DNA of 64,000 nt from Pleomorphomonas koreensis DSM 23070 (GTDB lineage Bacteria; Pseudomonadota; Alphaproteobacteria; Rhizobiales; Pleomorphomonadaceae). This document shows positions 56,152 to 64,000 of this stretch, one piece after another (the first letter of the stretch is position 1; the number at the start of each line of letters is the position of its first letter). The stretch is from the NCBI RefSeq assembly GCF_000425185.1, contig NZ_AULH01000013.1:1-64000 (forward strand), given 5' to 3'. A model generated the notes under the pieces. The model saw only the letters and a program-made list of their open reading frames with translations. It ran no database searches and was not told the origin of the DNA. A program made the translations under genes and the position numbers.

Positions 56152-57015
56152 ATGAGCGGCAAGAAGAAGGGCGGCGGTGGCGGTGGGCATGGCGGCGCGC
56201 CATGGGTCATCACCTTTGCCGACCTGATGAGCCTCCTGATGGCGCTCTTCGTGATGATCGTCTCCTTCTCCAACCAGGACGAACAGAAGCTGCACGATGC
56301 CGCCGGCTCGATGCGCGACGCCTTCGGCTATCAGTCGGTGCAGCGGCCGGCCGGCATGATCGAGCAGAACGGCCTGCCGGAGCGCAAGTACCTGCGCAAC
56401 GTCCAGCCGATGTCGCTGGCCGAGGCGGTGGAGTTCGCCAGCGACTTCAACGACCAATACGAGAAGCAGGGCGCGGAGGTGAACACCAACCGGTTCGAGA
56501 AGGCCGTTGAAAGCAAGCCGCGCGACTATCTCACCGCGTCCGAATCGCTGCGGCAGGCGCTTCAGGACCTGCCCGACTACGCCGAGCTGTCCAAGCAGAT
56601 CGTGCTCAGTGTCGCCAACGACGGCCTGCACATCTCGATCATCGATCAGGACGGCCGGCCGATGTTCGCCTCGCAGTCGAGCGAGCCGACCGACCGCATG
56701 AAGGTCCTGCTGTCGCGCATCGCACCGGTCATCCAGCAGATGCCGGGCCGGCTGCAGATCATCGGCCACACCGAATCGACCGGCGACATGGCCGTGCCCG
56801 GCGGCGCCGCCTGGGCGCTGTCGGCCAAGCGGGCGCTGGCTACGGCGGAAATCCTCGGCAGCTTCGGCCTCGGTCCGGGTAGCCTCGCCCAGGTGATCGG
56901 CGTCGCCGACAAGGACCCGATGTTCCCTGATGACCCCTTCCTGTCCGGCAACCGCCGCATCGAGCTGGTGCTGATGAAGGAAGCGCCGGCCTTGCCGAGC
57001 GACAGCCCGTTCTGA
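56152..57015 (+). CDS. MotB-like OmpA-domain protein
   Basis: A 287-residue partner of the upstream MotA-like protein. Residues about 18-40 form the single membrane helix WVITFADLMSLLMALFVMIVSFS, with the channel aspartate D24; about 165-280 is the OmpA-like peptidoglycan-binding domain with IIGHTESTGDM, LSAKRALATAEIL and GNRRIELVLMKE. The Gly/Lys-rich N-terminus (SGKKKGGGGGGHGG) is cytoplasmic. The pair looks like LafT/LafU or PomA/PomB. MotB of main flagella is normally near other motor genes, which are absent here. Confidence 0.87.
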   Translation: MSGKKKGGGGGGHGGAPWVITFADLMSLLMALFVMIVSFSNQDEQKLHDAAGSMRDAFGYQSVQRPAGMIEQNGLPERKYLRNVQPMSLAEAVEFASDFNDQYEKQGAEVNTNRFEKAVESKPRDYLTASESLRQALQDLPDYAELSKQIVLSVANDGLHISIIDQDGRPMFASQSSEPTDRMKVLLSRIAPVIQQMPGRLQIIGHTESTGDMAVPGGAAWALSAKRALATAEILGSFGLGPGSLAQVIGVADKDPMFPDDPFLSGNRRIELVLMKEAPALPSDSPF

Positions 57016-57135
57016 GCGACCGGCCCGGTCCACCCGAACACGCCGAGTTCATCGCCGGCCTCTTTTCGCCGCCGCCATGGCGCAATATGCTGACCGCATT
57101 GCGCCATAATATGTGAACCAGGCGAGGACAAGCCG

Positions 57136-57843
57136 ATGACCGCGACCCAGACCAAGCCGATCGACCTCTATTACTGGCCGACGCCCAACGGCCACAAGAT
57201 CACCATCATGCTGGAGGAACTCGGCGTTCCCTACGAGCTGCATTTCATCAACATCGGCAAGGGCGACCAGTTCCAGCCCGACTTCCTGGCGATTTCGCCC
57301 AACAACAAGATGCCGGCCATCGTCGACCCGGAAGGGCCGGACGGCCAGCCGATCTCGGTGTTCGAATCGGGTGCCATCCTGCTCTATCTCGGCCGCAAGT
57401 TCGGCAAGTTCTATCCGTCCGACGAGCGCGGCCGCGTCGACGTGGAGCAATGGCTGATGTGGCAGATGGCCGGTTTCGGGCCGATGCTCGGCCAGAACCA
57501 CCATTTCGCGCTCTATGCGCCCGAGAAGATCCCCTACGCCATCAACCGCTACCGCGACGAAACGCACCGCCTCTACGGCGTGCTCGAAAAGCAGCTGGCC
57601 GGCAAGGATTACATCTGCGGCGACTATTCCATCGCCGACATGGCGTGCGTCGGCTGGGCGCGCGGCTGGGAGCGGCAGGGCATCGAAGCGGCGGAATTCC
57701 CGAACGTGATGGCCTGGATCGACCGGGTGTCCAGCCGGCCGGCCGTCGCCAAGGCGCTGGCCATCACCGCGCCGACGCCGCCCTCCAACCTCGCCGACGA
57801 CAAGGACGCGCAGAAGATCCTGTTCAACCAGCGCGCCCGCTGA
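57136..57843 (+). CDS. Glutathione S-transferase, YfcG/YghU-like
   Basis: A 235-residue thioredoxin-fold GST. The N-terminal domain (about 8-90) begins IDLYYWPTPNGHKITIMLEELGVPYELHFINIGKGDQF, has SPNNKMPAIVDPEG with the cis-proline, and FESGAILLYLGRKFG. The helical domain has LMWQMAGFGPMLGQNHHF and GDYSIADMACVGWARGW. This matches the disulfide-reductase-type GSTs YfcG/YghU rather than detoxifying GSTs. It is transcribed after motB with 120 bases between, and a strong terminator lies 90 bases past its stop. Confidence 0.9.
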   Translation: MTATQTKPIDLYYWPTPNGHKITIMLEELGVPYELHFINIGKGDQFQPDFLAISPNNKMPAIVDPEGPDGQPISVFESGAILLYLGRKFGKFYPSDERGRVDVEQWLMWQMAGFGPMLGQNHHFALYAPEKIPYAINRYRDETHRLYGVLEKQLAGKDYICGDYSIADMACVGWARGWERQGIEAAEFPNVMAWIDRVSSRPAVAKALAITAPTPPSNLADDKDAQKILFNQRAR

Positions 57844-57932
57844 CGGCGCCGCCGGCAGGCCGGCGATGCCTGCACGACGTGATGGCCAGGTGTGGCCCCC
57901 TCAATGGCAGTTGCGCCTAAAGTATGATACCG

Positions 57933-57963
57933 CCCCGGCGTCGTCAGGACGCCGGGGCTTTTT
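57933..57963 (+). terminator. Rho-independent terminator after the GST gene
   Basis: A perfect ten-base stem CCCCGGCGTC/GACGCCGGGG with a five-base loop is followed by C and TTTTT. It closes the motA-motB-GST run. Confidence 0.9.
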
Positions 57964-57971
57964 CGTCAAAA

Positions 57972-57996
57972 GCATGAATTCTTCATGCATTCAGTC
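57972..57996. repeat. GCATGAA/TTCATGC hairpin, related to motif near 3.5 kb
   Basis: GCATGAA-TTC-TTCATGC forms a small inverted repeat, and TCTTCATGCATTCAGTC (57980-57996) matches the sequence at 3534-3550 in 16 of 17 bases. Both lie in AT-richer intergenic DNA just past strong gene ends. The stretch 57964-58105 otherwise holds an AT-rich probable promoter for the PilZ gene. Confidence 0.4.
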
Positions 57997-58105
57997 CTCT
58001 GACCGGAAACTTCTCCTTTTTTATGTATTTTGTGGGCGGTCATGAATAAATGATTTGTTAGCTTGTCGTTGTTGTCATGTCTTGCACCCGTGGCGGAGTT
58101 CAATC

Positions 58106-58429
58106 ATGGCAACGTCGCAGACATCGCCGGATATGCAGGAGATCCTCAAGAATCTCCGCAACCCGAACATCAGGGTTGTTGACGGCCGCCAGCATAAGCG
58201 CGTCCTGTGTTTCTTGCTGGCGACCGTTCAGCACAATAAATATACTTTTGAATGTATTGTTGAGGATATGAGTGTCGGTGGTTGCAAGGTTAACAACACC
58301 GACGGACTGCTGACGATCGGCGAGACGGTGGTCATCAACATCCCCGAACAGAAGATGTCGCTGAACGGCATGGTGATGTGGGTGCGCGGCAAAATGGCCG
58401 GACTCTGCTTCAACCTGTCGAGCCACTGA
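58106..58429 (+). CDS. PilZ-domain protein
   Basis: A 107-residue single PilZ-like domain. The arginine-containing loop reads VVDGRQHKRVLCFLLATVQ and the second motif is the DxSxxG-type VEDMSVGGCKVNN; the remaining strands (GETVVINIPEQKMSLNGMVMWVRGKMAGLCF) fit PilZ. The first motif departs from the strict RxxxR, so c-di-GMP binding is probable but not certain. ATG 58106 has GGAG seven bases upstream. The codon use of the first half is more AT-rich than its neighbours. Confidence 0.75.
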   Translation: MATSQTSPDMQEILKNLRNPNIRVVDGRQHKRVLCFLLATVQHNKYTFECIVEDMSVGGCKVNNTDGLLTIGETVVINIPEQKMSLNGMVMWVRGKMAGLCFNLSSH

Positions 58430-58683
58430 CCTTCCATCTTGGTTTCCGCATGGTTTAGGCGCGTCGGCGGCGCGCGGCGGCCTGCAAGGTCGATTTCCCC
58501 GAAAGCCGCGGATTCCATGGTTGACGGCTCCTGAAGACAACCTTCCGTTCAGTTTTCGTTTGGCGCTTGTTAAGTCTGCAATTTAATCTGCTTTTTAATC
58601 AATTGGCGCAGCATGGTGACATCTTCGGAGAACGAAGTGACGGGGCGAAAGACCTCGGATTATACAGAACAGGGAATGTCATC

Positions 58684-58950
58684 ATGGCTCGTCTTGAACT
58701 GAACTCGATCGATCAACTGGCCGGCGGCGCCGGCGCCACCAGCGATATCCTCTACGAACTCGGCGTGATGTATGCGGTCGGCCGCGACGTGCAGCAGAAC
58801 CTCATCGAAGCGCACAAGTGGTTCAACATCGCCGCCTTCCGCGGCTCGGAGAGCGCCGCCCGCTACCGCCGCGAACTCGCTGACGAGATGTCGTCCTCCG
58901 ATATCGCCGCTGCCCAGCGCGAAGCCCGCGAGTGGATCTCGCTGCATTGA
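58684..58950 (+). CDS. Sel1-repeat small protein
   Basis: An 88-residue protein with one Sel1-like repeat: LYELGVMYAVGRDVQQNLIEAHKWFNIAAFRGSESAARYRREL. Such single-repeat proteins are common and conserved in rhizobia, but their role is unknown; Sel1 repeats generally mediate protein contacts. ATG 58684 is preceded by AGGGA. A 254-base AT-richer leader (58430-58683) separates it from the PilZ gene, and a hairpin follows at 59024. Confidence 0.75.
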   Translation: MARLELNSIDQLAGGAGATSDILYELGVMYAVGRDVQQNLIEAHKWFNIAAFRGSESAARYRRELADEMSSSDIAAAQREAREWISLH

Positions 58951-59023
58951 TCGACGCGGCCGGCCCCGGAACGGGCCTCGCGTCAAGGATCGGAAAACTC
59001 ATGCCCGGCATAGCGGGCGGCTG

Positions 59024-59057
59024 ACGGCGGTTCTTCCCGAGGGAAGGGCCGCCGTTT
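59024..59057 (+). terminator. Probable terminator between Sel1 gene and pyrE
   Basis: Stem ACGGCGG...CCGCCGT (59024-59030 with 59049-59055) continues inward through TTCCC/GGGAA around GAG. It is followed by only two Ts, so termination is likely incomplete. Confidence 0.5.
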
Positions 59058-59139
59058 CGTCATGGAAGGGCGGGACAGGGCGCCGAGGCTGTGCTATGGG
59101 CCGGGCATCAGCCGCCGATGCCAGTCGAGGGACCCGTTC

Positions 59140-59817
59140 ATGGACAAGTCTTTCATCGCCCGCGAGACCGCCCGCCTCCTGCTGGAGGTCGAGGCCATCC
59201 AGTTCAACCCCGAGAAGCCCTACATCTTCACCTCGGGCTGGGCGAGCCCGGTCTACACCGACTGCCGCAAGCTGATCTCCTTCCCGCGCCTCAGGAAGCG
59301 GCTGATGGCCTTCGCCGAGGAGATCATCCTCTCCGAGATCGGCGCCGAGTCGCTCGACGCGGTGGCCGGCGGCGAGACGGCCGGCATCCCCTTCGCCGCC
59401 TGGCTGTCCGACCGGCTGGAGCTGCCGATGCTCTACGTGCGCAAGAAGCCGAAGGGCTTCGGCCGCAACGCCCAGATCGAGGGCGACGTCAAGGAAGGTG
59501 CCCGCGCCATCCTGGTCGAGGACCTCGCGTCCGACGGCCGCTCCAAGCTGATCTTCACCAAGGCGATGCGCGACGCCGGCCTCAAGGTGAGCCACGCCTT
59601 CGTCGTCTTCCACTACGGCATCTTCCCGTCGTCGACCGAGGTGCTGGCCGCCGACGGCATCACGCTGCACGCGCTCGCCACCTGGTGGGACGTGCTGGCC
59701 GAGGCCAAGGCATCGAACCGCTTCCCGGCGGCGATGCTGGCCGAAGTCGAGAAATTCCTCAACGCCCCTGCCGAGTGGTCGGCCGCGCACGGCGGCAGGG
59801 CGTCCTTCGAGGGGTGA
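59140..59817 (+). CDS. pyrE: Orotate phosphoribosyltransferase
   Basis: A 225-residue PRTase making orotidine 5'-phosphate in pyrimidine synthesis. The PRPP-binding motif is [17 protein letters not shown] near residue 127; [24 protein letters not shown] is typical of the alphaproteobacterial form. The start ATG 59140 is chosen over an upstream in-frame ATG (59062) because the added 26 residues are basic and non-conserved. No other pyr genes adjoin. Confidence 0.92.
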   Translation: MDKSFIARETARLLLEVEAIQFNPEKPYIFTSGWASPVYTDCRKLISFPRLRKRLMAFAEEIILSEIGAESLDAVAGGETAGIPFAAWLSDRLELPMLYVRKKPKGFGRNAQIEGDVKEGARAILVEDLASDGRSKLIFTKAMRDAGLKVSHAFVVFHYGIFPSSTEVLAADGITLHALATWWDVLAEAKASNRFPAAMLAEVEKFLNAPAEWSAAHGGRASFEG

Positions 59818-59891
59818 GGGTCAGGCGCCGTTTCCGGCACGAGAAGGTCCGCGAAGGCGGACCATCTCGGGCAGAGAGAACTCCGGCCGCC

Positions 59892-60323
59892 TTACCCGAC
59901 CCGCTTCCCGTCGGCATCGATGACCAGTTCTCCATCCTCCTTGGCGAACGGGCCGGGCGGCCAGCGGTCGAGGAGGTCGAGCACCGTCTCGCTCGGCCGG
60001 CAGAGGGCGGTGCCCTTGGCCGTCACGACGATCGGCCGTTCGACGAGGATGGGGTGGGCGATCATCGCTTCGAGGATGTCCTCGTCGGCGACCGAGGGAT
60101 CGGTGAGGCCCAGCTCCTCGGCCGGCGATTTCTTGAGCCTGAGCACGTCGCGCGGGGTGAGGCCGGCGTCGGCCAAGAGGGCGAGGAGCTGCGGCTTGGT
60201 CCAGCCGGTCTTGAGATATTCGACGATCACCGGCCGGTAGCCGGCCGCCTCGACGATGCGGACGACGTTGCGCGAGGTACCGCAATCGGGATTGTGGTGG
60301 ATGACGACGTCGGTGACGGGCAT
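59892..60323 (-). CDS. arsC: Arsenate reductase (glutaredoxin-type ArsC)
   Basis: A 143-residue thioredoxin-fold enzyme. The catalytic cysteine is in IHHNPDCGTSRNVV near residue 14, and the arsenate-binding arginines appear in PILVERPIVVTAKGTALCRP (near 95-108). It reduces arsenate to arsenite with glutathione/glutaredoxin. No arsR or arsB adjoins, so it is a solitary copy. Related ArsC-like proteins without arsenate activity exist, but the residues here fit the active type. Confidence 0.9.
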   Translation of the reverse strand: MPVTDVVIHHNPDCGTSRNVVRIVEAAGYRPVIVEYLKTGWTKPQLLALLADAGLTPRDVLRLKKSPAEELGLTDPSVADEDILEAMIAHPILVERPIVVTAKGTALCRPSETVLDLLDRWPPGPFAKEDGELVIDADGKRVG

Positions 60324-60469
60324 GGCGGCCTCCCTGGATTTGCCCCCCTTATAACCCGAGCCGAAACGATTTGCCGCCGCTTCCGTGCTTTTGACGCCGG
60401 CCGTCCCTCGTCTTTTTCCGACTTTTGGCTTATGGGAAGGCGCAAAGCCGCCATTGCCGAAAGGACCCG

Positions 60470-61456
60470 ATGAGCCTCTACGCCGCCCCCGTCTTCGCCG
60501 TCGCGCCGATGCTCGATTGGACGGACCGCCATTGCCGGCTGTTCCACCGGCAACTGACCTCGCGCGCGCTGCTCTATACGGAGATGGTGACGACGGCGGC
60601 GATCCGCTTCGGCGACCGCGAGCGGCTGCTCGGCTTCTCTCCCGCCGAACATCCGGTGGCCTTGCAGCTCGGCGGCTCCGATCCGGCCGAGCTGGCCTTC
60701 GCGGCGAAGGTGGGCGAGGACTGGGGCTATGACGAGATCAACCTCAATGTCGGCTGCCCGTCCGACCGTGTGCAGTCCGGCCGCTTTGGAGCCTGCCTGA
60801 TGCTGGAGCCGGACCTCGTCGCCGACTGCGTGGCGGCGATGCGGGCGGCGGTCGGCGTGCCGGTCACCGTCAAGTGCCGCATCGGCGTCGACGAGCAGGA
60901 CCCGGAGGAAGCGCTCGATCGCCTCGCCAATGCTGTGATCGCCGCCGGCGTGTCCGCGCTCTGGGTGCATGCCCGCAAGGCTTGGCTGAAGGGGCTCAGC
61001 CCGCGCGAGAACCGCGACATTCCGCCGCTCGACTACGACCGCGTGCGCCGCCTGAAGGCGCGCCATCCCGAGACGTTCATCGGCATCAACGGCGGCATCG
61101 CCGGCCTCGACGCGGCGCTCGATCTTCTGAAGTCGCTCGACGGCGTCATGCTCGGCCGCGCCGCCTACCAGGAGCCGGCGCTGCTCGGCTCGGTCGACCG
61201 GCTGATCTACGGCGCCGCGACGGAGGACGCCGATCCGTTCGCCGTCGTCGAGGCCATGCGGCCGCACATCGCCGCCCATCTCGCCGCCGGCGGCAGGCTC
61301 TCCGCCTTCACCCGCCACATGCTCGGCCTCTTCCACAAGGTCCCCGGCGCCCGCGCTTGGCGCCGCATCCTGACCGAGGGGGGCGTCAGGGAGGGCGCCG
61401 GCCTCGAGGTCATCGACGCGGCGCTGGACGGGCTCGTCCGCCGCAAGGCCGCCTGA
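60470..61456 (+). CDS. dusA: tRNA-dihydrouridine synthase A
   Basis: A 328-residue flavin enzyme of the DusA type, reducing uridine to dihydrouridine at positions 20 and 20a. Blocks are VAPMLDWTDRHCRLFHRQL, LYTEMVTTAAIRFGD, NLNVGCPSDRVQSGRFGACLM with the catalytic cysteine near residue 100, and VMLGRAAYQEPALL. ATG 60470 follows AAAGGA. The next gene starts 20 bases downstream and may be co-transcribed. Confidence 0.93.
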   Translation: MSLYAAPVFAVAPMLDWTDRHCRLFHRQLTSRALLYTEMVTTAAIRFGDRERLLGFSPAEHPVALQLGGSDPAELAFAAKVGEDWGYDEINLNVGCPSDRVQSGRFGACLMLEPDLVADCVAAMRAAVGVPVTVKCRIGVDEQDPEEALDRLANAVIAAGVSALWVHARKAWLKGLSPRENRDIPPLDYDRVRRLKARHPETFIGINGGIAGLDAALDLLKSLDGVMLGRAAYQEPALLGSVDRLIYGAATEDADPFAVVEAMRPHIAAHLAAGGRLSAFTRHMLGLFHKVPGARAWRRILTEGGVREGAGLEVIDAALDGLVRRKAA

Positions 61457-61476
61457 TTTCCGAAAGTCCGCTTCCC

Positions 61477-62448
61477 GTGCGTCTCCCCAAGCTCGATTAC
61501 TTCCTCGTCGGCCTCGTCCTGATGGTGGTGCTGGCGCTTGTCTGGCCGACGCCCGGCATGAGCGGCGGGCCGCTGCATTTCGAGTATGTCACCACCTACG
61601 GCGTATCCGTGGTGTTCTTCCTCTACGGCCTGACGCTGTCGCCGGAGCGGATGAAGGCCGGCGTGCTGCACTGGCGGCTGCATCTCTGCGTGCAGTTCGC
61701 CACCTTCGTGCTGTTCCCGGCGATCCTGCTCGCCGCGCGGGCGCTGGTGCCGGGCCTGTTCTCCGACGACGTCTGGCTCGGCTTCTTCTACGTGGCGGCG
61801 CTGCCGTCCACCGTCTCGTCGTCGGTGGCGATGACCAACATCGCCCGCGGCAACGTGCCGGCCGCCGTGTTCAACGCCTCGCTGTCGAGCCTGCTCGGCG
61901 TATTCATCACGCCGCTCCTGATGAGCTGGTACATGCACAGCAACGGCATCGACATGCCGCTCCTGCCGGTGATCCTCAAGGTGGTGATGCTGGTGCTGGT
62001 GCCGATCGTCCTCGGCCAGATCGCCCGCCGCTGGCTGGGCGGTTGGGCGCATCGCAACGCTTTCTGGGTGAAGCTCGCCGACCGCTCCACCATCCTCGCC
62101 ATCGTCTACAACTCGTTCTGCGATTCGGTGGCGGCCGGCGTCTGGAGCGCCGGCGACCTGATGCTGGTGGTCAAGATCGCGCTTGCCTCCGTGGCTCTGT
62201 TCCTGGTGGTCTATCTCGCCATGAACGGCGTCTGCTCGCTGATGGGCTTCAATATCCGCGATCGCATCGCCTGCCAGTTCTGCGGCTCGAAGAAGTCGCT
62301 GGCGACCGGCGTGCCGCTGGCGCCGGTGATGTTCGGCCACAGCGCCGCCCTCGGCCTGATCGTCGCGCCGATCATGGTCTTCCACTTCCTGCAACTGGTC
62401 ATCGTCAGCGTGCTGGCGGCGCGCTTCGCCCGGCGGCCGGCCGACTGA
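61477..62448 (+). CDS. SBF-like (bile acid:sodium symporter, YfeH-type) transporter
   Basis: A 323-residue membrane protein with about ten hydrophobic segments, of the SBF-like/YfeH group within the bile acid:sodium symporter superfamily. Blocks are TYGVSVVFFLYGLTLSPERMKAG, PSTVSSSVAMTNIARGNVPAAVFNASLSSLLGVFITPLL and FCGSKKSLATGVPLAPVMFG. The substrate is unknown. No ATG fits; I use GTG 61477 after the dusA stop (VRLPKLDYFLVG). It converges on the next gene with no spacer. Confidence 0.85.
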   Translation: MRLPKLDYFLVGLVLMVVLALVWPTPGMSGGPLHFEYVTTYGVSVVFFLYGLTLSPERMKAGVLHWRLHLCVQFATFVLFPAILLAARALVPGLFSDDVWLGFFYVAALPSTVSSSVAMTNIARGNVPAAVFNASLSSLLGVFITPLLMSWYMHSNGIDMPLLPVILKVVMLVLVPIVLGQIARRWLGGWAHRNAFWVKLADRSTILAIVYNSFCDSVAAGVWSAGDLMLVVKIALASVALFLVVYLAMNGVCSLMGFNIRDRIACQFCGSKKSLATGVPLAPVMFGHSAALGLIVAPIMVFHFLQLVIVSVLAARFARRPAD

Positions 62449-62760
62449 TCAGACCGCCGTCGAGCGGGCATCCTCGGTCGGCACCACCACCGTCGGCTGC
62501 TGATGGAACCAGCGATAGCCGGCGGCGAGCGCCAGGAAGACGGCCAGCCAGACGGCGATATGCCAGAGCCGGGCGTGGATGCGGTGGCGGCCGAAGGCCA
62601 GCGAAGCGCCGATCAGCAGGGCGAAGATCGAGAGATAGGCGGCGTCGACGAAGCGGGCCGGCGGCAGGCCGGCGACGCTGCCGGAGCTGCCGAAGATCAG
62701 CAGCGCGCCGGTGGCGACGATGAGGATCGCCACGGCGATGTAGAGGACGGGTTGCCGCAT
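62449..62760 (-). CDS. Small membrane protein resembling a TIGR02281 protease anchor without its protease
   Basis: A 103-residue protein with three hydrophobic segments (about 5-27, 38-55 and 65-82). Its middle part, ending ARLWHIAVWLAVFLALAAGYRW, resembles the membrane-anchor half of the alphaproteobacterial TIGR02281 aspartic proteases, which normally lie beside DUF1289. The protease domain (with its DTGA/S motif) is missing: the protein stops 20 residues after the last helix, abutting the convergent transporter gene. It is either a truncated relic or a shortened form with its own role. It follows the DUF1289 gene by three bases. Confidence 0.65.
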   Translation of the reverse strand: MRQPVLYIAVAILIVATGALLIFGSSGSVAGLPPARFVDAAYLSIFALLIGASLAFGRHRIHARLWHIAVWLAVFLALAAGYRWFHQQPTVVVPTEDARSTAV

Positions 62761-62763
62761 CGG

Positions 62764-62961
62764 CTAGCTCTCCGATCGGAATGCACGTTCCTCAATGTCG
62801 ATGCGGCGCAGCCGTTTCGCAAGGCCGGCCATGATCTTCCGCCGTTCATCGTCGGTCATCGTCGTCCAGCGGGCGATCTCGTCGAGCGTGCGGCCGCAGC
62901 CGCGGCAGAGGCCGCCGCCCTCCAGAATCCGGCAGACCTTGACGCAGGGCGTCTCGACCAT
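62764..62961 (-). CDS. DUF1289 family protein
   Basis: A 65-residue protein with the DUF1289 pattern: [40 protein letters not shown], whose four cysteines suggest metal binding. The family is often encoded beside cobS in Hyphomicrobiales. Function is unknown. It lies four bases after the cobS stop and three before the membrane protein gene, so the three genes share a message. Confidence 0.9.
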   Translation of the reverse strand: MVETPCVKVCRILEGGGLCRGCGRTLDEIARWTTMTDDERRKIMAGLAKRLRRIDIEERAFRSES

Positions 62962-62965
62962 TCCG

Positions 62966-63757
62966 TCATCCTCCGATCAGCAGGCCGACCAGGAAAGCCG
63001 CCTCGGCGAGCACCTGCGTCGCGCCGAGGATGTCGCCGGTCTGGCCGCCGATCTTCGCCCGGGCGAAGGCGGCGAAGACGAGCGCGGCGAGGCCGGCGAA
63101 GGCAATGCCGAGGAGCGTCGCCGGCGCGCCGGCGAGCGCGGCGAGCGGCGACAGCAGCAGCACCGTCAGCCCGGCGCCGAGCGCCAGGGCGCGGCCGTCC
63201 GGCCGGCCGAGCCGGGCCGCGAGGCCGTCGGGCCGGGCGGCGGGCAGGGCGGCCCACAGGGCGGCCATGGCAAGGCGGCTCAGGGCGCCGGCGCCGAGCA
63301 CGGCGAAGACGCCGAGCGCCGGGTGAGCGAACAGCGCGCCGTAGGCGCTGGCCCGGATCAGCGTCGTGAGGATCAGCGCCAGGCCGGCGAAGGTGCCGAT
63401 GCGGCTGTCCTTCATGATCGACAGGCGCTTTTCCACCGTGGCGCCGCCGACGAGGCCATCGGCGCTGTCGGCGAGGCCGTCCTCGTGCAGGGCGCCGGTC
63501 GGCGCTACCAGCGCGGCGACGACGAGGAGGCCGACGAGCAGGCTCGGCAGGCCGGCCGCGCCGGCCATAAGGCCGATCAGCGCCGCCGGCAGGGCGATCA
63601 GCAGACCGGCGAGCGGGATCGCCGCCGCCGCCCGCGGCAGGTCGGGCAGGGCGCCGGTGTCGTCGAGCCGGCCGAGCTGCGGCACGGGAAGGCGCGAGAA
63701 GAAGCGCAGGCAGGCGCCGAGGTCGGCCAGACGGTGGAGGAGTTCGTCGCGCAGCAT
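62966..63757 (-). CDS. cobS: Adenosylcobinamide-GDP ribazoletransferase
   Basis: A 263-residue membrane enzyme (cobalamin synthase) that joins adenosylcobinamide-GDP and alpha-ribazole in the last steps of B12 assembly. The diagnostic block is [37 protein letters not shown] near residues 90-127, together with FFSRLPVPQ at the start and six or seven hydrophobic segments. It is divergent from cobT, which supplies alpha-ribazole phosphate. The 133-base gap shows no cobalamin riboswitch that I could recognise. Confidence 0.93.
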   Translation of the reverse strand: MLRDELLHRLADLGACLRFFSRLPVPQLGRLDDTGALPDLPRAAAAIPLAGLLIALPAALIGLMAGAAGLPSLLVGLLVVAALVAPTGALHEDGLADSADGLVGGATVEKRLSIMKDSRIGTFAGLALILTTLIRASAYGALFAHPALGVFAVLGAGALSRLAMAALWAALPAARPDGLAARLGRPDGRALALGAGLTVLLLSPLAALAGAPATLLGIAFAGLAALVFAAFARAKIGGQTGDILGATQVLAEAAFLVGLLIGG

Positions 63758-63890
63758 TCTTCATTTGTAGGCCGCAAGCCGAGTCGTGTATAGCGGGAAG
63801 CCGCTAAATGTTGTGTCGTTTCGGGGCGTTGCAACGCTTCTGGCGCTAGATCCAGCCCCGTCGCCCCAGCCCAGCCAGAAAGATCAAGCC

Positions 63891-64000
63891 ATGATTCCCT
63901 CGATGTCCGGCCTGCCGTTCGACGATTTCCGCGAGCTGATCGCCGACATGCCCGGACCGGACGAGGCGGCCGTCGCCGCCGTCCGCGCCCGCAACGCCGA
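63891..64000 (+). CDS. cobT: Nicotinate-nucleotide-dimethylbenzimidazole phosphoribosyltransferase, N-terminal part
   Basis: The first 36 codons of a gene running off the window, beginning MIPSMSGLPFDDFRELIADMPGPDEAAVAAVRARNA. The GLPFDDFR start and its position divergent from cobS identify CobT, which makes alpha-ribazole-5'-phosphate for the lower ligand of cobalamin. ATG 63891 is chosen; the internal ATG 63903 is another possibility. Confidence 0.85.
   Translation, partial: MIPSMSGLPFDDFRELIADMPGPDEAAVAAVRARNA

Noticed and set aside
63758-63890. Cobalamin riboswitch between cobS and cobT
   Set aside because: No B12-box-like sequence or matching stems could be found in the 133-base gap.

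Overview
The window is GC-rich chromosomal DNA, densely coding on both strands. It looks like an alphaproteobacterium of the Hyphomicrobiales (rhizobial) type. Pointers are the ribD-ribE-ribBA-ribH operon behind an FMN riboswitch, a FrcABC-like sugar transporter, a two-domain cold-shock protein, DUF1289 beside cobS/cobT, and the ArnT-like/polyprenyl-sugar/LAB_N lipid-modification genes. I cannot name the genus. No phage, plasmid origin, CRISPR or defence system was recognised. Mobile DNA is limited to one cut-off IS5-type element at the left edge and decayed IS pieces near 32.2-32.5 kb and 39.0-39.2 kb.

Layout. 0-3.5 kb: IS5 end, hutC/hutF divergent pair with a palindromic operator, and an orphan polar amino-acid ABC ATPase. 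3.8-8.0 kb: an efeUOB ferrous-iron uptake operon plus a second imelysin protein. 8.1-11.6 kb: riboflavin operon (minus strand) under an FMN riboswitch, preceded by a NitT/Tau-type ABC transporter (11.7-14.2 kb). 14.3-19.9 kb: pabB-pabA, mmsA with a divergent LysR regulator, and cysE. 20.4-23.4 kb: cstA-ybdD and a rhodanese. 23.4-28.2 kb: GH13 alpha-glucosidase divergent from an aldo/keto reductase-SDR-epimerase cluster. 28.6-32.1 kb: rmlC-B-D-A for dTDP-L-rhamnose. 32.2-38.8 kb: IS relics, then a sugar kinase/FrcBCA-like ABC operon with a divergent ROK repressor.

39.5 kb: tRNA-Glu(UUC). 39.7-42.7 kb: a DUF882 lipoprotein, glyoxalase I, two-domain cold-shock protein and DUF192 protein. 42.8-48.5 kb: a CPA1 cation/proton antiporter, and an operon of an ArnT-like glycosyltransferase, a PAP2-phosphatase/GT2 fusion and a LAB_N protein. 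48.5-57.8 kb: ruvX (yqgF), a diguanylate cyclase with an altered receiver, gatCAB followed by a GT39-type membrane glycosyltransferase, motA/motB-like genes and a GST. 58-62.4 kb: PilZ and Sel1 small proteins, pyrE, arsC, dusA and an SBF-like transporter. 62.4-64 kb: a truncated-looking membrane protein, DUF1289 and cobS, divergent from cobT, which runs off the edge.

Most of this is housekeeping metabolism in compact local operons. The least ordinary points are the PAP2-GT2 fusion operon, the paired imelysins in the efe locus, the serine in place of the receiver aspartate in the diguanylate cyclase, a membrane anchor apparently missing its protease half, and a two-copy structured intergenic repeat with a compensatory base change.
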